Shown piece after piece: positions 34,373 to 44,528 of a stretch of 64,000 bases of DNA. Within the stretch, counting starts at the first letter, position 1. Each line of letters begins with the position of its first letter. This stretch comes from Acetobacter sp. (GTDB taxonomy: Bacteria > Pseudomonadota > Alphaproteobacteria > Acetobacterales > Acetobacteraceae): assembly GCA_012517935.1 (NCBI GenBank), contig JAAYUA010000055.1, positions 1 through 64,000 on the forward strand. Reading direction: 5' to 3'. Both the position numbers and the translations under genes were made by a program. The notes beneath the pieces were generated by a model that saw nothing but the letters and a program-made list of their open reading frames with translations, was not told the origin of the DNA and did no database searches.

Positions 34373-36354
34373 CAGATGGCAACCTTCACTCCGAGTTCCA
34401 CAACACGATCGACCGGAATCCGGAAAAAGTCTGTCACAGGCGTCGCGTTCCGGGCCATGAACAGGAAGAGCGACATCCTCCACAAAGACATCCTTGCGAC
34501 GGAAGAACGCACAACCAACTCACGCGAAATGAAATAGGATGCCTGCAACGGATCGAAATCGAGACCACCTTCCTTCAAATCCTGCAAGGCTCGGGGAATA
34601 TTGGGGGTTTCCATAAAACCATAACGCAGAACGACGCGATAAATCCCCGGAGCAAGCTCAGAAAGCGCGGCGCGATGTCCCCGATCGGCCTCCGGCTGGT
34701 CAATATTCTCAACCGTGACAAACAGCACATGATCATGCAGCACCTTGTTGTGCTTCAGATTGTGCAACAGACATGGTGGAACTGTCTCCGGATTGGCTGT
34801 CATGAACACAGCCATCCCCGGCACCCGGATCGTGCGGGATTGCGGCAGACGGGCAATGAAAGAGCCCATCGGCAGATTATCCTGCTTCTGACGGGACAGT
34901 ATCAGACTGCGCCCCCGCTTCCATGTCGTCATCATCAGGGTCAGAACGCAGCCAAGAAGCACCGGCACCCATCCCCCATCAGGGATTTTCATCGCGTTAG
35001 CCGAAAAGAAAATCACATCAACGATCAGGAACGGCACAAAGGTGCCAAGCACAGCGAACCAGCTCCATTTGAACTGGCGATGAAACACCACAAAGCAAAG
35101 CAGGGTCGTGCAGATGAATGTTCCGGTCACGGCAATACCATAAGCAGCCGCCAGACGCTCCGAACTCTGGAACGCCAGCACGAGAATGATCGCGCCGACA
35201 GCCAGAAAACGGTTGAATTCAGGGAGATAGATCTGCCCTTCTTCCTCTGCATTGGTATGCTTGATCCGCATCCGGGGCAGATATCCCAACTGGATCAACT
35301 GGCGACACACCTGAAAGCCGCCGGATATTCCGGCCTGACTGGCAATGACGGTCGCAAGTGTTGCCAACAGCACCATCGGAAGCTGCATCCATCCCGGAAT
35401 CATCATGTAGAACGGATTGGCTGTCGCTGCCGGATTATCAAGGATCAGCGCGCCCTGCCCCATATAATTGAGAGCCAGAGCCGGAAGCACAAAGAAAATC
35501 CACACATACCGGATCGGCTGACGGCCGAAGTGCCCCATATCGGCATAAAGCGCCTCCGCCCCAGTCACGCACAACACGACCGAGCCCAGCGCGATGAACG
35601 ACATGGCGCCATGATAGATAATGAATTTCAGGGCATAGTAAGGCAGCAGGGCCATCAAAACCGATGGATGGTGATAGATCTGCACAACACCCAGCAATCC
35701 AAGTGTCCCGAACCATAACAGCATGATCGGGCCAAAAATTGCCCCGACCTTGCCCGTTCCGACCCATTGCATGCTGAACAGTCCGATCAGCACGACAATC
35801 GACAGAGGCAGAACGACATGGGCGGCCGACGGCATGCTGACTTCGATACCCTCCACCGCCGAGAGCACGGAAATCGCCGGAGTGATGATACCATCGCCGA
35901 AGAACAGACAGGCGCCGATAATACCGACCATCCCCAAGACAAGACGACCTTTCGGGGTGGTCGTCACCCGCTGCGCCAGAGACGACAGCGCGAGAATACC
36001 ACCTTCGCCATTATAATCCGCACGCATGACGATCAGGACGTATTTGACCGTCACAATCATGATGAGCGTCCAGAAAATCAGACTCTCGATCCCCAGAACT
36101 TCCCAGTCCTTGATCGCATGAGATCCTGCCACAGCCTCGATCGTGGATCGCAGGGCATAAAGCGGGCTGGTTCCGATATCGCCATAAACGACACCCAAAA
36201 CCCCCATGAGCGCGGCAAACCCTACAGGCGCGGAGGTTCGATAGCTGCTGTCCGCCGCGAATTCCTTCACATCACCGGGGACATGAGGCGGCTCATTCGA
36301 CGATGCAGGAGCCGATAAGGACGAAGACGCCCCAGACTGGCTGGTATCGCTCAT
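34372..36354 (-). CDS. kup: Low-affinity potassium transporter Kup
   Basis: Kup proteins are K+/H+ symporters with twelve membrane helices and a long cytoplasmic C-terminal domain. The 660-residue protein has the N-terminal signature GVLGVVYGDIGTSPLYALRS, the ADYNGEGGILAL loop and the GDGIITPAISVLSAVEGIE motif, all strongly conserved in the family. A low-complexity polar head of about 45 residues precedes the first helix. The ATG at 36354 follows a GGAG element; the track start lies upstream in unconserved sequence. The stop overlaps the hemW start. Confidence 0.95.
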   Translation of the reverse strand: MSDTSQSGASSSLSAPASSNEPPHVPGDVKEFAADSSYRTSAPVGFAALMGVLGVVYGDIGTSPLYALRSTIEAVAGSHAIKDWEVLGIESLIFWTLIMIVTVKYVLIVMRADYNGEGGILALSSLAQRVTTTPKGRLVLGMVGIIGACLFFGDGIITPAISVLSAVEGIEVSMPSAAHVVLPLSIVVLIGLFSMQWVGTGKVGAIFGPIMLLWFGTLGLLGVVQIYHHPSVLMALLPYYALKFIIYHGAMSFIALGSVVLCVTGAEALYADMGHFGRQPIRYVWIFFVLPALALNYMGQGALILDNPAATANPFYMMIPGWMQLPMVLLATLATVIASQAGISGGFQVCRQLIQLGYLPRMRIKHTNAEEEGQIYLPEFNRFLAVGAIILVLAFQSSERLAAAYGIAVTGTFICTTLLCFVVFHRQFKWSWFAVLGTFVPFLIVDVIFFSANAMKIPDGGWVPVLLGCVLTLMMTTWKRGRSLILSRQKQDNLPMGSFIARLPQSRTIRVPGMAVFMTANPETVPPCLLHNLKHNKVLHDHVLFVTVENIDQPEADRGHRAALSELAPGIYRVVLRYGFMETPNIPRALQDLKEGGLDFDPLQASYFISRELVVRSSVARMSLWRMSLFLFMARNATPVTDFFRIPVDRVVELGVKVAI

Positions 36355-36467
36355 TAAACCCGGTCTCCGCTTCGTTCTCTGAAAAACAGTAAGGCCTATC
36401 GGCTCACATAAAGAAGAATTGTGCAGATTTCGCAAGAAAATCGCAGCATGGAGCGTTGCGTCCCACT

Positions 36468-37181
36468 TTAAGGGAGCTGCGGCCGAGATCCGAAAATGGC
36501 CGTTCCGACACGAACAAGATCCGCTCCCTCCGCAATGGCCTGGGGATAATCAGATGACATTCCCATCGAGCAGAGGGGCAAACCCGTCATATCCGCCAAA
36601 GAACGAAGGAAGCGGAAATGAGGCGTCGGGTCTTCACCTGCGGGTGGGATACACATCACGCCCTTCACGCATTCCCCAAAGCGCGCACGGCTGGCACGAA
36701 TGAAGGACTCTGCCTCTTCCCGTGGAACCCCAGCCTTCTGACCTTCATCTCCCGTGTTAACCTCGATCAGAAGCTGCGGCATCCGACCGACCTTGTCCGC
36801 CGCCCGTGCCAGCGCATCAGACAGGGAAACACGATCCAGACTTTCGATAACGTCAGCAATACGCACCGCATCGACGGCCTTATTGGTCTGAAGCGCCCCG
36901 ATCAGATGAAGTTTCAGGTCTGGATATAACGGTTTCAGATCAGAAAATTTTCCCAATGCCTCCTGCACCCGGTTTTCACCAAATACGCGTTGGCCTGCCG
37001 CGATTGCCGCTTCCACGGCAGACGCCGGATGAAACTTGGAGACAGCCACCAGTGTGACATCCGAAGGCTCTCGTCCCGCTTTCACGGCTGCATCCGCAAT
37101 GCCCTGCCTTATTTCGGACAGGGACAGCGCTACATGATCGTATGATGTTGCAGGCGCAATATTATGATCTGAAGATGACAT
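36468..37181 (-). CDS. Pyridoxal phosphate homeostasis protein YggS/PLPHP
   Basis: The 237-residue product has the alanine-racemase-like barrel of the YggS/PROSC family, with the PLP lysine in VTLVAVSKFHPA and FGENRVQEALGK, LHLIGALQTNKA and LCSMGMSSDYPQAIAEGADLVRVG, the last forming the phosphate cup. The protein binds and buffers PLP and has no catalytic activity of its own. PLP biosynthesis genes pdxJ and pdxA occur 4-6 kb away in the same window. It is divergent from the aminopeptidase gene. Confidence 0.93.
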   Translation of the reverse strand: MSSSDHNIAPATSYDHVALSLSEIRQGIADAAVKAGREPSDVTLVAVSKFHPASAVEAAIAAGQRVFGENRVQEALGKFSDLKPLYPDLKLHLIGALQTNKAVDAVRIADVIESLDRVSLSDALARAADKVGRMPQLLIEVNTGDEGQKAGVPREEAESFIRASRARFGECVKGVMCIPPAGEDPTPHFRFLRSLADMTGLPLCSMGMSSDYPQAIAEGADLVRVGTAIFGSRPQLP

Positions 37182-37305
37182 GGCATGCAGGAATCGCCCG
37201 TCATCAAGGCGGGGTCAAGACCGGCTCTCACGGTTGCCCTTTTCGACGACCCGCGCCACCCTGCCAACGAACCATTTTCCGTGTCGACAGGAGCTCCCAC
37301 CCATC

Positions 37306-38571
37306 ATGCCCACCAACACACATATCGCTTCCGGATTGTCGGTCGCTGCGGGAATCGATCGTCTGGCCGAAGTCGCCGTCCGGACAGGGCTGAACGTCCG
37401 CGAAGGGCAGCAGATCATCCTGACCGCCCCTCTCGATGCCTTGCCCCTGGTCCGGAAAATCACCGAACATGCCTATCGGGCAGGCGCATCACTGGTCACG
37501 ACACTCTTCAATGACGATGAAGCGACCCTCGCACGCTATCGTCTCGCCCCGGACAGCGCATTCGACACGGCAGCCACATGGCTGAACAATGGCATGGCCG
37601 AGGGCTTCCGGAGCGGCGCCGCGCGCATGGCCATTGCAGGGGGTAATCCCTCTCTCCTGAGTGGTCAGAACCCGGACAGAATTTCCCGCGCCAGTCGTGC
37701 GGCATCCATTGCCAGACGCCCAACGCTGGAAATCATCACGGCATTCGAAGTCAACTGGAGCATCGCGGCAGCTGCCACCCCTGCCTGGGCGGCTCTGGTC
37801 TTTCCTGATCTTCCAGAGGAGGAAGCGCTCGAAAATCTCTGGCATGCCATCTTCATGGCGTCCCGTATCACCGGAGACGATCCGGTTGCCGAATGGAAGC
37901 AGCATAATGCGAACCTGCATAAACGCGCCGACCGCCTGAATGAGTTACGTTTCGCGGCTCTTCATTTCAGCGGTCCCGGCACGGAACTGACGGTTGGGCT
38001 GGCCGATGGGCATCGCTGGTGTGGCGGTTCAAGCGAAGCCCGTAATGGCATCACCTGCAACCCGAACATTCCGACGGAAGAAGTCTTTACAACGCCACAC
38101 CGACTCAAGGTCGATGGATATGTGCGCAGCACCAAGCCGCTTTCCTATCAGGGCAGCCTGCTTGATGGCATTCAGGTCCGTTTCAAGGATGGCCAGATTA
38201 CGGAGGCACATGCCGAAAAAGGCGAAAACATCCTGAACAAGGTTCTTGAAACCGACGAAGGTGCACGCCGTCTGGGCGAAGTCGCCCTTGTGCCTCACTC
38301 CTCTCCGATTTCCCAAAGTGGCATCCTGTTTCAGGATACGCTGTTCGATGAAAATGCTTCCAGCCACATCGCACTCGGACAGGCCTATACCGAATGCATG
38401 CTCGACACGGATGACATTTCTCCGGAAACACTGTCCGCCCGTGGTGCCAATAGCAGCCTGATTCACATAGACTGGATGATCGGATCGGGCGAAACTTCCG
38501 TATGGGGTCTGGATGCATCCGGAGCCCGTGTCCCTCTCATGATTTCAGGCGAATGGACCGAAACCCTATGA
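37306..38571 (+). CDS. M29-type aminopeptidase (thermophilic metallopeptidase family)
   Basis: The 421-residue protein matches AmpS/aminopeptidase T: LAEVAVRTGLNVREGQQIIL at the start, LEIITAFEVNWSIAAAATP mid-protein, and the metal-ligand stretches NIPTEEVFTTPHRLKVDGYV, SSHIALGQAY and IHIDWMIGSGE. Such enzymes bind two metal ions and release N-terminal residues from peptides in the cytoplasm. The track's start at 37180 overlaps the yggS start; the ATG at 37306 has CAGGAG upstream and begins the conserved part. Its stop overlaps the next gene as ATGA. Confidence 0.88.
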   Translation: MPTNTHIASGLSVAAGIDRLAEVAVRTGLNVREGQQIILTAPLDALPLVRKITEHAYRAGASLVTTLFNDDEATLARYRLAPDSAFDTAATWLNNGMAEGFRSGAARMAIAGGNPSLLSGQNPDRISRASRAASIARRPTLEIITAFEVNWSIAAAATPAWAALVFPDLPEEEALENLWHAIFMASRITGDDPVAEWKQHNANLHKRADRLNELRFAALHFSGPGTELTVGLADGHRWCGGSSEARNGITCNPNIPTEEVFTTPHRLKVDGYVRSTKPLSYQGSLLDGIQVRFKDGQITEAHAEKGENILNKVLETDEGARRLGEVALVPHSSPISQSGILFQDTLFDENASSHIALGQAYTECMLDTDDISPETLSARGANSSLIHIDWMIGSGETSVWGLDASGARVPLMISGEWTETL

Positions 38572-39131
38572 CAGCTTCCATGCCTCAGCCCATATCAGGC
38601 ACGCATCGTAAACGTCCCCTGATTGCCGCTCTTGCCTGTCTGCTCTGCACCGGCATCGCCGGGGGAACCGCACTGGCGCAACAGACTGTAGCCAGCAGTT
38701 CGGGACAGTCTGCAGAGATGACGCCACCAAGCGCCGCTGAAATGGCGCAGATGCGTCAGGATGTTGCGGTCGCCGCCAACTGGCCGTTGCCGCGTGACTT
38801 CTTCCCCCGCATGAGCGCAACACTGGCCGCGCTGCGTCAGGCCAACATTCATCCCCCTTACGGCGAACGACTCACACTCGATCAGACCATTCAGAAAGTT
38901 GGTGCCGCTCAGGGCGTTACACCCATCCTGAAAGCCCATGGCTTCACACCACGCGATTTCGTCATGGGGCTCACCTGCTTCGGGATTACCCGTGCCGTCC
39001 TGTCCAACCCGCAGGCCGCTGCATCCAACGGTGCCCCGGCCCTCAATCCAGCCAATGTCGAACTGATCAACAGCGATCAATCAGGGGTCAACAGCCTGAT
39101 GGCGCAGATGAACAACGCCCCTCCGGGCTGA
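38568..39131 (+). CDS. Secreted protein of unknown function coupled to the aminopeptidase
   Basis: The 187-residue product carries a basic N-terminus and a signal segment (RPLIAALACLLCTGIAGG, cleavage near ALAQQ). The mature part is Ala/Gln-rich with ADFFPRM-like helical segments (NWPLPRDFFPRMSATLAAL, AHGFTPRDFVMGLTCFGITR) and ends in a Met/Asn-rich tail. No catalytic motif is seen and I do not recognise a named family. The ATG overlaps the aminopeptidase stop (ATGA), so the two are co-translated although one is cytosolic and the other exported. Confidence 0.7.
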   Translation: MTASMPQPISGTHRKRPLIAALACLLCTGIAGGTALAQQTVASSSGQSAEMTPPSAAEMAQMRQDVAVAANWPLPRDFFPRMSATLAALRQANIHPPYGERLTLDQTIQKVGAAQGVTPILKAHGFTPRDFVMGLTCFGITRAVLSNPQAAASNGAPALNPANVELINSDQSGVNSLMAQMNNAPPG

Positions 39132-39139
39132 TTCCAAAA

Positions 39140-39466
39140 CTATGTCCGGTGGGGTGCCAGCAGAATCACGGTGGCGCCCACCAGACAGAGCAGAACACCG
39201 GCCACATCCCACCGATCTGGTCGGATGCCTTCTGCTTTCCACAGCCAGAACAGCGCAACGGTGATATAGATCCCGCCATAAGCCGCATAAGCCCGTCCGG
39301 CTTCATCCGCGTCCGACAATGTCAGCAGACAGGCGAAAAGGATCAGCGACGCACATCCCGGCAGGAGCCACATCCACCCCTTGTGCAGTCGCAACCATCC
39401 CCAAAAGGCATAGCATCCCGCTATCTCCGCCAACGCCGCAGCAACGTAGATCAGGACCGTTTTCAA
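39140..39466 (-). CDS. ynfA: YnfA family (UPF0060) small membrane protein
   Basis: With a TTG start at 39464-39466 the product is 108 residues, exactly the family length, and opens [20 protein letters not shown] like other YnfA proteins. Four membrane helices are visible, with [20 protein letters not shown] and the final [25 protein letters not shown] element lies at a normal distance before the TTG, which supports it over the longer ATG-initiated frame in the track. YnfA proteins resemble SMR transporters; efflux function is known only for some relatives. Confidence 0.88.
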   Translation of the reverse strand: MKTVLIYVAAALAEIAGCYAFWGWLRLHKGWMWLLPGCASLILFACLLTLSDADEAGRAYAAYGGIYITVALFWLWKAEGIRPDRWDVAGVLLCLVGATVILLAPHRT

Positions 39467-39580
39467 GACATTATCCCTTCCGTCATATTCATGGCGCCAT
39501 ATCTGGATCTGTGATGCCATTCTCCCTCCGGGAATGACATGTGAATGCGGACTATTTCCCGCGCCGGGCAACTTCTGAAA

Positions 39581-39612
39581 ACAAAAAAGCGGGCTCCGAA
39601 GAGACCCGCTTT
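39581..39612 (-). terminator. Rho-independent terminator of the rho gene
   Basis: AAAGCGGG (39586-39593) and CCCGCTTT (39605-39612) form a perfect stem; on the minus strand a T-rich tail (TTTTTTGTTTTC) follows, 26 bases after the rho stop codon. Confidence 0.85.
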
Positions 39613-39638
39613 CCATAACCCGAACGCACCGATGAAAA

Positions 39639-40934
39639 TCAGTTGTTCATGGCTTCGAAAAAGTCATTGTTCGATTTGCTGTATTTCAGCTTGTCGAGCA
39701 GGAAGTCCATCGCATCCATCGTGCCCATCGGCGCAAGGATACGACGCAGAACCCACATTTTCGACAATGTTGCACGATCGACCAGCAGCTCTTCCTTACG
39801 TGTGCCGCTCTTCGTGATGTCGATGGCAGGGAATGTGCGCTTGTCAGCTAGCTTACGATCAAGGATCAGCTCGGAGTTACCCGTGCCCTTGAACTCTTCG
39901 AAAATCACCTCATCCATGCGCGAACCGGTGTCGATCAGCGCTGTTGCGATGATGGTCAGGGAGCCACCCTGCTCGATGTTACGAGCCGCACCGAAGAAGC
40001 GCTTCGGACGCTGCAACGCGTTGGCGTCCACACCACCGGTCAGCACCTTGCCCGATGACGGCACGACAGTGTTATAGGCGCGCGCCAGACGTGTGATCGA
40101 ATCAAGAAGAATGACGACATCCCGCTTGTGCTCGACCAGACGCTTGGCTTTTTCCAGAACCATCTCCGCCACCTGAACGTGTCGGGTTGCCGGCTCGTCA
40201 AAGGTGGAGGCAACAACCTCTCCTCTCACGGAACGGGCCATGTCGGTCACTTCTTCCGGACGCTCGTCAATCAGAAGAACGATCAGGAAAACGTCAGGAT
40301 GATTGGCCGTGATGGAGGACGCGATGCTTTGCAGCATCACGGTCTTGCCTGTGCGTGGCGGCGCCACGATCAGGGCGCGCTGTCCCATGCCGATCGGGCT
40401 GACCAAATCAATCACACGCGACGTGAAGTCACGCGGCTGGGTCTTTTTCCCCTTCACCGTGGTTTCCGGCTCCGGTGCAAGTCCCTCGACTTCCATCTGG
40501 AGGCGGCGCTCAGGATAAAGCGGCGTCAGATTGTCAAAATTGATCCGATGACGAACAGATTCAGGCGGCTCGAAATTGATCGAGTTGACCTTGAGCAGCG
40601 AGAAATAGCGTTCTCCGTCACGCGGTGCCCGGATCTGTCCTTCAACCGTATCACCGGTGCGCAGACCAAAGCGACGCACCTGCGTCGGAGAAATATAGAT
40701 ATCATCCGGCCCCGGCAGGAAGTTGGCTTCCGGCGAGCGGAGATAGCCAAAGCCATCAGGCAGGATTTCGAGAGTACCTTCGCCATAAATGGCCTGATCA
40801 TTTTCGGCCAGCGTCTTGAGAATGGCGAACATCATGTCCTGCTTGCGCAGCGAGGAAGCGTTCTCGATATTGAGACTTTCCGCGTACGACAGCAGATCGG
40901 CCGGTGTCTTGGCCTTAAGATCAGCGAGATGCAT
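39639..40934 (-). CDS. rho: Transcription termination factor Rho
   Basis: The 431-residue protein has an N-terminal Rho-N helical domain ([20 protein letters not shown]), the cold-shock RNA-binding domain ([16 protein letters not shown]) and the ATPase core with Walker [18 protein letters not shown] and Walker [17 protein letters not shown], then the Q/R loops and the C-terminal [11 protein letters not shown]. It is a hexameric RNA helicase that ends untranslated transcripts. The start ATG 40934 coincides with the family start MHLADLKAK. It has a perfect terminator behind it and a 261-base leader in front, both typical of autoregulated rho genes. Confidence 0.97.
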   Translation of the reverse strand: MHLADLKAKTPADLLSYAESLNIENASSLRKQDMMFAILKTLAENDQAIYGEGTLEILPDGFGYLRSPEANFLPGPDDIYISPTQVRRFGLRTGDTVEGQIRAPRDGERYFSLLKVNSINFEPPESVRHRINFDNLTPLYPERRLQMEVEGLAPEPETTVKGKKTQPRDFTSRVIDLVSPIGMGQRALIVAPPRTGKTVMLQSIASSITANHPDVFLIVLLIDERPEEVTDMARSVRGEVVASTFDEPATRHVQVAEMVLEKAKRLVEHKRDVVILLDSITRLARAYNTVVPSSGKVLTGGVDANALQRPKRFFGAARNIEQGGSLTIIATALIDTGSRMDEVIFEEFKGTGNSELILDRKLADKRTFPAIDITKSGTRKEELLVDRATLSKMWVLRRILAPMGTMDAMDFLLDKLKYSKSNNDFFEAMNN

Positions 40935-41195
40935 TCAGATTATGCCTTGGGTGGCCAGCGAAAAAGAGGGGTGTCAGTGCACCTTGTCACGTGACCGCAA
41001 CAAAAGCGGATCTCACGGACATGTCCGGTGGACATCCCGGAACATAGGGTCTGATCACAAAAGGAAGGAAGCCAGACAGTTGTGAAAAACCGTTCAGCCG
41101 GAGAAATGCCTAAACTCTCCCCGCCTGACTGTCAAGCAATCTGCCATCCTCCGGGGAAACGCAGGAAAAACACCTCTGACCGGGTGCTTTCGTGC
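40935..41195 (-). promoter_or_regulatory. Leader/promoter region of rho with two inverted repeats
   Basis: No gene is seen. GTCACGTGAC (40986-40995) is a perfect 10-base palindrome, and ATGTCC-GGT-GGACAT (41021-41035) is a perfect short hairpin. rho genes commonly have long leaders used for autoregulation; assignment of these repeats to that role is inference. The pdxJ stop lies at the far edge. Confidence 0.4.
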
Positions 41196-41936
41196 TCATT
41201 CCCCACGCGCTGCCATGATGAGCGATTTCATGTGCGCCACAACGCCCTCCAGCCCGTCAAAAATGGCCTCCCCGATCAGGAAGTGCCCGATATTCAGCTC
41301 AGCTATCTGTGGAAACGCCGCGATCGGAGCCACATTGCCAAAGGTCAGACCATGACCGGCATGGACCTCCAGCCCGACATCAGCCGCAAGACGCGCCCCC
41401 TGCTGCAATCTTTCCAGCTCACCATCCCGTCCGGCTGCCCAGGCACCCGTATGGAGTTCCACAACCTGCGCTCCCGTCAGTGCCGCAGCCTCGATCTGTC
41501 CAGGTTCCGGGTCGATAAACAGCGAGACACGGATCCCGGCGCGTTTCAGTCTTGCCACGACTTCACCCAGGGCAGCCTGTTGTCCAACGACATCCAGACC
41601 ACCTTCCGTCGTGATCTCGGCCCGTCGCTCGGGCACCAGACAGCAGGCATGTGGCCGAAGATCACAAGCCAGCGCCACCATTTCCGATGTCGCGGCCATT
41701 TCCATATTGAGGGGAACCTTCAGCTCATGCCGCAGACGTTGCAGATCGCGGTCACGAATATGCCGCCGATCTTCCCGCAAATGTGCCGTAATCCCGTCCG
41801 CACCACCGCGCACCGCTGCAAACGCGGCCCGCACAGGGTCCGGATGAGTGCCCCCACGTGCATTACGGATCGTCGCAACATGATCGATATTCACACCAAG
41901 ACGCACTGGCGGAAGCAGTTCTTTCACAGACTTCAT
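41196..41936 (-). CDS. pdxJ: Pyridoxine 5'-phosphate synthase
   Basis: PdxJ condenses 1-deoxyxylulose 5-phosphate with the PdxA product to give pyridoxine 5'-phosphate. The 246-residue TIM barrel shows [34 protein letters not shown] and the closing [16 protein letters not shown], each characteristic of the family. It lies 11 bases downstream of pdxA, its pathway partner, in the order M20 peptidase-pdxA-pdxJ. Confidence 0.96.
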   Translation of the reverse strand: MKSVKELLPPVRLGVNIDHVATIRNARGGTHPDPVRAAFAAVRGGADGITAHLREDRRHIRDRDLQRLRHELKVPLNMEMAATSEMVALACDLRPHACCLVPERRAEITTEGGLDVVGQQAALGEVVARLKRAGIRVSLFIDPEPGQIEAAALTGAQVVELHTGAWAAGRDGELERLQQGARLAADVGLEVHAGHGLTFGNVAPIAAFPQIAELNIGHFLIGEAIFDGLEGVVAHMKSLIMAARGE

Positions 41937-41947
41937 GATCGACTCCG

Positions 41948-42955
41948 TTACTCTGGCCGCAGATGCGCTTCGGATCTGTTGCGCCCAATCATTGCCGCCA
42001 TTTTCAAGGCTGAAACCAGACTTTCAGGACTTGCAAGACCCTGTCCGGCAATATCGAACGCCGTTCCATGATCCGGCGACGTCCTTACCACCGGCAAACC
42101 AAGTGTCACATTGACACCATGTTCCATATCCAGCGTCTTCAGCGGAATCAGCGCCTGATCATGATACATGCATAAAGCCGCATCATATGTCGTGCGCGCT
42201 GCCGGTGTGAACATCGTATCTGGTGGCATCGGTCCCTTGATATGAAGTCCATCCTTCCGAAGAATGTCGATCGCGGGAGAGATGATCTCGATCTCCTCCC
42301 CCCCCATCAAACCCTCTTCGCCCGCATGAGGGTTCAACCCCGCTACGGCGATCACCGGCGATTTCAGGCCAAAATCGCGCTTCAGAGCTTCTGCCGTTGT
42401 CCGGCATGTTTCGACAATCAGTTCTGTCGTCAATGTCGCCAGCGCCTGACGCAGGGAAACATGCACAGTCACCGGAACGACACGCAATTGTGGGGAAGCC
42501 AGCATCATGACTTCCACGCCGGCCATGTCGCACAACTCCCCCAGAAACTCCGTGTGACCTGGATGAGGAAAACCTGCGGCTTTCAAAACCGCCTTGCTGA
42601 TCGGATTTGTCACGATTGCGGCGGCATGCCCTGACAGAGCCAGTCTTGTTGCCTGCGCAATCGCGTCAATAACCGCCTGTGCATTATGCACATCCGGCTG
42701 ACCCGGCGTCACCGGGGCATTCAGGGGAATTTCCAGAACCGGCAATGCTCCGGAAAAAACCTGCTCTGCCTCGGCCAGATCACCAATCACAGCAACCGGC
42801 ACATCCGAAGCATAAAGTGCAGGATCCCCCGCAACAGCGAACACCACATCCCCTTCGTGAAGAGCACGCCATGCAGCCACCGTGATTTCAGGCCCGATGC
42901 CTGCCGGGTCTCCCATCGTCAGCAGCAAGGGTGACCGGCTGCGGGGCAACGTCAT
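41948..42955 (-). CDS. pdxA: 4-hydroxythreonine-4-phosphate dehydrogenase
   Basis: PdxA oxidises 4-phosphohydroxy-L-threonine in the DXP-dependent vitamin B6 pathway. The 335-residue protein contains [20 protein letters not shown], the metal-ligand [26 protein letters not shown] and [17 protein letters not shown]. The ATG at 42955 overlaps the stop of the upstream M20 gene as ATGA; the track start is in that gene. Position directly before pdxJ confirms the assignment. Confidence 0.96.
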   Translation of the reverse strand: MTLPRSRSPLLLTMGDPAGIGPEITVAAWRALHEGDVVFAVAGDPALYASDVPVAVIGDLAEAEQVFSGALPVLEIPLNAPVTPGQPDVHNAQAVIDAIAQATRLALSGHAAAIVTNPISKAVLKAAGFPHPGHTEFLGELCDMAGVEVMMLASPQLRVVPVTVHVSLRQALATLTTELIVETCRTTAEALKRDFGLKSPVIAVAGLNPHAGEEGLMGGEEIEIISPAIDILRKDGLHIKGPMPPDTMFTPAARTTYDAALCMYHDQALIPLKTLDMEHGVNVTLGLPVVRTSPDHGTAFDIAGQGLASPESLVSALKMAAMIGRNRSEAHLRPE

Positions 42956-44379
42956 GCCTTCTTGCCTGTTTCCGTCAGCCCTTCCGATGTCACATGCCCC
43001 AGAACCTGCAGCACACGAACCCATGAACGTGCCCCTTTTTTGAATGAAGACAGGTCATATTTCTCGTTGGGGGAATGAATCCGGTCATCATCCAGACCAA
43101 AACCGATCAGAAGCGATTGCAGCCCCAGAATGGTCTGCATATCTCCGACAACCGGGATCGATCCACCACAACCTGTGACAACGGCCTCGACGCCCCACTC
43201 ATCTTTCAGGGCACCCAGAGCCAGTTGCAAGGCAGGCAAAGTATCGGGAACGACACTGGCGCACGAACCGCCATGCGCGACAAACTCGGCCCGGCAGTCC
43301 GAGGGCAAAAAGGCCTGAATCCGCGCACGGAATTCGGCACGTATTTTTTCAGGGTCCTGCGTCCCGACAAGACGGAAGGAAACTTTGGCCGATGCCTTCG
43401 CCGGAAGGACAGTCTTGAAACCGTCGCCCGCATATCCCCCGGTAATGCCGTTGATTTCACAGGTTGGCCGCGCCCAGATCTGCTCCAAGGCGGTATATCC
43501 CTTTTCTCCGCCCGGTTCAGAAAGACCGAACGGTCCGAGAATCGCCGCATCGTCGAGGCCGATTTCTTTCCACTGCGCCCGCAGAGTGTCAGGAAGATCC
43601 GGAACCCCGTCATAAAATCCCGGAAGGGTGATCCGTCCTGTGTCCCGGTCGCGCAGGCTGGCCAGCGCATGGCACAGCACTTCAATCGGGTTGCGTGCAG
43701 CATTTCCGAACATGCCGGAATGAAGATCGCAGGACGATGCGTGAATGGTGACTTCCTCACCACAAAGACCACGCAGCATCGCCGTAATCGCCGGACGGCC
43801 GGGACCAGGCATCCCCGTGTCACAAATCAGCGCTATATCCGCCTTCAGATCATCTTTCCGGGAGGCCAGAAAACCGGGGAGATGCTCGCCTCCGCTTTCT
43901 TCCTCTCCTTCGATGACAAACGTCACACCCACCGGAAGTCCGCCAGTCACGTCAATCAACGCACGGCAGGCTTCGACAAATGTCATCACCTGACCCTTGT
44001 CATCAGCTGCTCCTCTGGCAACGATCTCTTCCGATCCATCCGGACGTTTTTTCAGAATTGGCTCAAATGGCGGCGAATCCCACAAAGCCAGCGGATCGAC
44101 CGGCTGAACATCATAATGGCCATAAAACAGCACATGCGGTGCTCCTGCCGGACCATCGCGACGCGCCAGAACGACCGGATGGCCACCTGTCGGGCAGATT
44201 TCGGTCGCAAAGCCCATGGATGTCAGATCTGCTGACAACCATTCTGCCGCAGCCTGACAATCCATGGCATGGGCAGGCTGCGCCGAGATGCTGGGAATAC
44301 GCAGGAAAGCGAACAGGCGCTCCAGACAGGCATCAGATGTTTCATCCAGTCTGCGAAGCACGACATCAATATCAGACAT
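42952..44379 (-). CDS. M20-family dipeptidase
   Basis: The 475-residue cytosolic metallopeptidase has the metal-site motifs [24 protein letters not shown] and [19 protein letters not shown] with the catalytic Glu pair, a dimerisation domain starting at [14 protein letters not shown], and the C-terminal [13 protein letters not shown] with the last metal His. These mark the carnosinase/DUG1-like M20 branch, which cleaves dipeptides. It is the first gene of an operon with pdxA and pdxJ; the ATGA junction with pdxA shows coupling despite unrelated functions. Confidence 0.9.
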   Translation of the reverse strand: MSDIDVVLRRLDETSDACLERLFAFLRIPSISAQPAHAMDCQAAAEWLSADLTSMGFATEICPTGGHPVVLARRDGPAGAPHVLFYGHYDVQPVDPLALWDSPPFEPILKKRPDGSEEIVARGAADDKGQVMTFVEACRALIDVTGGLPVGVTFVIEGEEESGGEHLPGFLASRKDDLKADIALICDTGMPGPGRPAITAMLRGLCGEEVTIHASSCDLHSGMFGNAARNPIEVLCHALASLRDRDTGRITLPGFYDGVPDLPDTLRAQWKEIGLDDAAILGPFGLSEPGGEKGYTALEQIWARPTCEINGITGGYAGDGFKTVLPAKASAKVSFRLVGTQDPEKIRAEFRARIQAFLPSDCRAEFVAHGGSCASVVPDTLPALQLALGALKDEWGVEAVVTGCGGSIPVVGDMQTILGLQSLLIGFGLDDDRIHSPNEKYDLSSFKKGARSWVRVLQVLGHVTSEGLTETGKKA

Positions 44380-44470
44380 AATTCCACGTTTCCCCTGTGA
44401 CCCAACCGGGTTTCATCCCACGAAAATAACGCAGGATCACCTAAGGCCCAAACTCCTGCGTGACAGATAC

Positions 44471-44505
44471 GAAAAGGGCCGGAGCATTGCTGCTCCGGCC
44501 CCTTG
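44471..44505 (-). terminator. Rho-independent terminator of the TonB-system operon
   Basis: GGGCCGGAGCA (44476-44486) and TGCTCCGGCCC (44491-44501) are a perfect 11-bp stem with a TTGC loop. On the minus strand it is followed by TTTTC, shortly past the stop of the TPR gene. Confidence 0.88.
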
Positions 44506-44528
44506 ACGATCTCTTGTCTGAAATGACC

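Noticed and set aside
34285-35718. 477-codon plus-strand ORF in the track
   Set aside because: It lies antisense to kup, is rich in His, Gln and Arg, and has no family pattern, whereas kup has clear motifs.
43075-44235. 386-codon plus-strand ORF
   Set aside because: Antisense shadow of the M20 dipeptidase, which has complete metal-site motifs.
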